This document shows positions 4,958 through 7,773 of a DNA stretch of 7,773 nucleotides, piece after piece; position 1 is the stretch's first letter; each line of letters opens with the position of its first letter. The stretch spans positions 1-7,773 of the forward strand of contig DAOWNV010000125.1 in NCBI GenBank assembly GCA_030642405.1. Direction: 5' to 3'. Below the pieces are notes generated by a model. That model searched no databases, was not told the DNA's origin, and saw only the letters and a program-made list of their open reading frames with translations. The stretch is from Desulfosarcina sp. (GTDB lineage: Bacteria; Desulfobacterota; Desulfobacteria; Desulfobacterales; Desulfosarcinaceae). The translations under genes and the position numbers were made by a program.

Positions 4958-7773
4958 AGCAGGTAATTGTCTCCTTTGCCAAAAACACGGTTTTTGCCAA
5001 CATTGTCTTGGTGCTGGTTTTTATTGCCGGTTTTATTGCCACGTCCAACATGATCCGGGAAACCTTTCCCGAGTTCTCTTTGAATTTGATCACGATCTCC
5101 GTACCCTATCCCGGGGCCGATCCTGAAGAGGTGGAAGAGGGAATTAGCCTCAAGATCGAGGAAGCCATAGAGGGTGTGGAAGGAATCAAGCTCTATACCA
5201 CACAGTCATCCGAAGGGATCGGCACGGCAAATATCGAAGTCCATGAGGATTATGATGTTGACAACGTGTTGGAACAGGTGCGCACCAGGATCAATGCGAT
5301 TTCCACGTTTCCGGTGGATGCGGAAAAACCGGTAATCAGTGAATTGCTGCTCAAGGATATGGTTACCTTGCTGTACCTCTCCGGGGAAATGTCCGAGCGA
5401 CGAATCAAAGAGTGGTCCGAACAGATCAAGGATGAGATCCAGCAGTTCCCCAATATCTCCCAGGTGGAAACCTTTGGTGCACGAGATTATGAGATCGCCA
5501 TCGAGGTTTCCGAAGAACGGCTTCGCCAATACGGTCTTTCGTTGGCCGATGTGTCCAACGCCATCCGTCGCAACAGCCTCAACCTGGGTGGCGGCACCAT
5601 CCGCACCTATGCTGAGGAGATCCGGGTCCGCACTATGGGACGGAAATATACCGGGCAGGAACTGGCCTCAATCGTCGTAATGGCACGTTCAGAAGGTGAT
5701 ATAATTACCTTGGATCGTATAGCCCACATTGAGGACGGGTTCGTCGAAGACCCCATCTCCGCGACAATCAACGGAGAGAAGACAGTTTTGCTCATTGTCT
5801 ATAAAACCCCGGAGCAAGACGCATTATCCATTGCCAAAACAATAGATCAATACGTCCATACCAAACAACAACAGGTTCCTGACGGAGCCAACTTCCATGT
5901 GCTTTACGACAACACCACTATGCTCAAGGACCGCATCGACCTGCTGCTGAAAAACGGCATGATCGGTTTAATCATCGTTTTTCTTTTTCTGTGGTGTTTT
6001 CTCAATGCACAACTCTCTTTCTGGGCCGGAATGGGTATTCCCATCTCCATATCAGGGGCCCTCGTAATTCTCTGGGCAATCGGCGGAACAATAAACATGA
6101 TATCCCTTTTTGGCTTAATCATGGTGCTGGGCATCGTGGTGGACGACGCCATCGTCGTGGGCGAAGCTATTTACGTTCATCGCAAACAGGGAAAATCCGC
6201 CTTAAAGGCTGCTGTGGACGGCGTTTCTGAAGTAGGGATGCCGATAATCGCTGCCATCGTAACAACTATCATTGCTTTTGTTCCCATATTTTATGTTGGT
6301 GGTATCATGGGCAAATTCATCCGCATCATGCCCGCAGTGGTAATCGCCTGCCTGGCAGTCTCCCTATTGGAGTGTCTGTTTTTACTGCCCGCGCATCTGA
6401 GCCACCTGCCCGATCCGAAACGACTTGACGACAAAAAGAAAGGCTTCGTCCGAAAGATCGGTCGCGTTCAGCAATTTACCTCCCGATGGATGGAAACCTT
6501 TGTTACCCGCGTCTATCTGCCTTTTCTCAGCAAGGCCCTTTTCTGGCGGTATATCTCACTGGCCACGGCCCTTGCCATACTCATGCTCACCATCGGTCTG
6601 GTGCGTAGCGGCATCATCAAGTTTGAGGTATTCCCCAATATGGACGGGTTCGTAATGACCTCAACAGCCGAGTTCCCCACCGGGACACCACCGGAAATCA
6701 CCCATCGAGCCATCGAGCAAATCGAAGCCGCCCTGTTGCGGCTGGAAAAGAAAACCAAAACGCGATCGGGAGACCCGCTGCTGGTACACCGTTTGACCCT
6801 GGTGGGTCAAACCCTTAGCAACTGGCCAAAGATTGGGCCGCATTATGGCGCCGTACAAGCGATCTTATTGGATTCCGAAAAACGGGGCATTCACACCGAC
6901 AACTTGATGGTACAGTGGGAAGAGGAAATCGGAACGTTGCCCGGCATCAAAGCGCTGACCTTTACCGGTATGGAGACAGGCCCACCGGGCGATCCTATCG
7001 AGATATGGCTCAGGGGACACGACATGCCCCAAATTTTGGCCGCAGCCGACGACCTGATGGGCAAACTCAAAAAATTTGCCGGCGTCTACCAGATCCGAAG
7101 CGACATTTCCTCCGGTAAAAACGAAATACGCTTGGCACTCAAGCCTGAAGCCCGGACTTTGGGGTTGACTGTGGACGATCTTGCCCGGCAGATGTACGCC
7201 GGCTATTATGGCGATGAAGCCCTACGATTGCAGCGGGGCAGGGATGATATTCGGGTAAAAGTTCGCTACACGGCCGACGAACGAAGCCGATTATCAGATC
7301 TGAACCGCGTACGCATCCGTACCGCAGGTGGATTCGAGGTGCCACTGATGTCTGTGGCCGATATCACCTTTGCCCCCGGCTACTCCACGATTACCCGTAC
7401 AGATGGGATGCGGAGGGTGGTGGTCTTGGCCGGTGTGGATACCAACAAAGCCAACGCAAACGAAATTTATGCCGAGCTTTCTGCGAACTATTTCCCACAA
7501 TTGAAAAAACGCAACCCCGGTTTGTTTGTGGATCTTCAGGGAGAGCAGAAAAAAATACAAGAGTCTTTAGGCAGCCTGATGATCGGCTTTCCTCTCGCGG
7601 TTCTGGGTATTTTTGTTGTCATCGCCACCATGTTTCGTTCTTACTCCCAGCCTTTTGTTATCATGTTTACCATACCTTTTGGTATGATCGGTGCTGTTTT
7701 CGGTCACCTTTTACTCGGATATGACTTGTCCATGATGAGCGTGTTCGGTATGGTGGCACTGGCCGGCGTAGTG
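4954..7773 (+). CDS. RND efflux transporter permease (AcrB/HAE1-like), C-terminus beyond window
   Basis: The frame is open for 940 codons to the window edge; family members are about 1030-1080 residues, so roughly the last 100 are missing. GTG 4954 overlaps the adaptor stop and has AAAGGAG (4939-4945) 8 bases upstream. TM1 is at about 12-31, followed by the family signature ETFPEFSLNL with VPYPGADPEEVEEGI and the first periplasmic porter region. TM2-TM6 span about 336-483. TM4 carries GIVVDDAIVV with D397/D398, the proton-relay aspartates matching AcrB D407/D408. TM7 is at about 534-556, then the second periplasmic region (EVFPNMDGFV onward). TM8-TM10 start near 874; the last ends in MSVFGMVALAGVV, cut before the lysine of TM10. 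It uses the proton gradient to export substrates from the periplasm/inner membrane. Likely substrates (drugs, bile-like compounds, solvents) are not resolved. No outer-membrane channel gene lies upstream. Confidence 0.95.
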   Translation, partial: MKQVIVSFAKNTVFANIVLVLVFIAGFIATSNMIRETFPEFSLNLITISVPYPGADPEEVEEGISLKIEEAIEGVEGIKLYTTQSSEGIGTANIEVHEDYDVDNVLEQVRTRINAISTFPVDAEKPVISELLLKDMVTLLYLSGEMSERRIKEWSEQIKDEIQQFPNISQVETFGARDYEIAIEVSEERLRQYGLSLADVSNAIRRNSLNLGGGTIRTYAEEIRVRTMGRKYTGQELASIVVMARSEGDIITLDRIAHIEDGFVEDPISATINGEKTVLLIVYKTPEQDALSIAKTIDQYVHTKQQQVPDGANFHVLYDNTTMLKDRIDLLLKNGMIGLIIVFLFLWCFLNAQLSFWAGMGIPISISGALVILWAIGGTINMISLFGLIMVLGIVVDDAIVVGEAIYVHRKQGKSALKAAVDGVSEVGMPIIAAIVTTIIAFVPIFYVGGIMGKFIRIMPAVVIACLAVSLLECLFLLPAHLSHLPDPKRLDDKKKGFVRKIGRVQQFTSRWMETFVTRVYLPFLSKALFWRYISLATALAILMLTIGLVRSGIIKFEVFPNMDGFVMTSTAEFPTGTPPEITHRAIEQIEAALLRLEKKTKTRSGDPLLVHRLTLVGQTLSNWPKIGPHYGAVQAILLDSEKRGIHTDNLMVQWEEEIGTLPGIKALTFTGMETGPPGDPIEIWLRGHDMPQILAAADDLMGKLKKFAGVYQIRSDISSGKNEIRLALKPEARTLGLTVDDLARQMYAGYYGDEALRLQRGRDDIRVKVRYTADERSRLSDLNRVRIRTAGGFEVPLMSVADITFAPGYSTITRTDGMRRVVVLAGVDTNKANANEIYAELSANYFPQLKKRNPGLFVDLQGEQKKIQESLGSLMIGFPLAVLGIFVVIATMFRSYSQPFVIMFTIPFGMIGAVFGHLLLGYDLSMMSVFGMVALAGVV

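Noticed and set aside
5206..5529. 107-codon minus-strand frame inside the permease gene
   Set aside because: Antisense shadow of a continuous 940-codon permease; the same holds for the other short frames between 5200 and 7560.
1..7773. CRISPR arrays, tRNA or rRNA genes, insertion sequences, integrase attachment sites
   Set aside because: No spaced repeat array, cloverleaf, rRNA-like segment, transposase or integrase motif was seen on either strand.

Overview
The window suggests a chromosomal segment of a Gram-negative bacterium of moderate GC content. The RND efflux genes require an inner and outer membrane. The HisKA_2 kinase, the receiver-HisKA protein and the style of the aminotransferase are all common in Desulfobacterota (Desulfobacterales-like delta-proteobacteria). 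That assignment is an inference from protein style and was not searched.

Layout. (1) Positions 1-161, minus strand: the N-terminus of a class I/II PLP-dependent aminotransferase that continues off the left edge. (2) Positions 162-450: an intergenic region with two copies of an extended -10 motif on the minus strand. Between them, reading towards the aminotransferase, lie a possible H-type pseudoknot and three tandem hairpins, which look like a structured leader. (3) Positions 451-947, plus strand: a four-helix membrane protein of unknown function, split by a one-base frameshift at a G4 run directly before a UAG. (4) Positions 940-3299, minus strand: a compact three-gene signalling operon, transcribed in the order MinD/FlhG-like ATPase, membrane-anchored HisKA_2 histidine kinase, and receiver-HisKA protein without an ATPase domain. 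The first two genes overlap as TGATG and the last two are separated by one base. The kinase is interrupted by a one-base shift at an A9 run between its membrane anchor and its catalytic part. (5) Positions 3300-3598: a divergent intergenic region with a plausible plus-strand promoter and a 9-codon leader ORF that has a strong Shine-Dalgarno sequence and ends two bases before the next gene. (6) Positions 3599-7773, plus strand: an RND efflux pair, a periplasmic adaptor followed by the inner-membrane permease. They overlap by four bases, and the permease runs off the right edge with 940 codons present.

How the parts work together. The adaptor and permease should form two of the three parts of a drug/solute efflux pump; no outer-membrane channel is visible here. 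The minus-strand operon looks like a phosphorelay (kinase, receiver, extra His domain) coupled to a ParA/MinD-type positioning or regulatory ATPase. Whether that system controls the divergent pump is unknown.

The points most worth a second look are the two single-base frame disruptions, each of which a -1 slip would repair exactly, the pseudoknot-plus-hairpins leader of the aminotransferase gene, and the small leader ORF of the pump operon.
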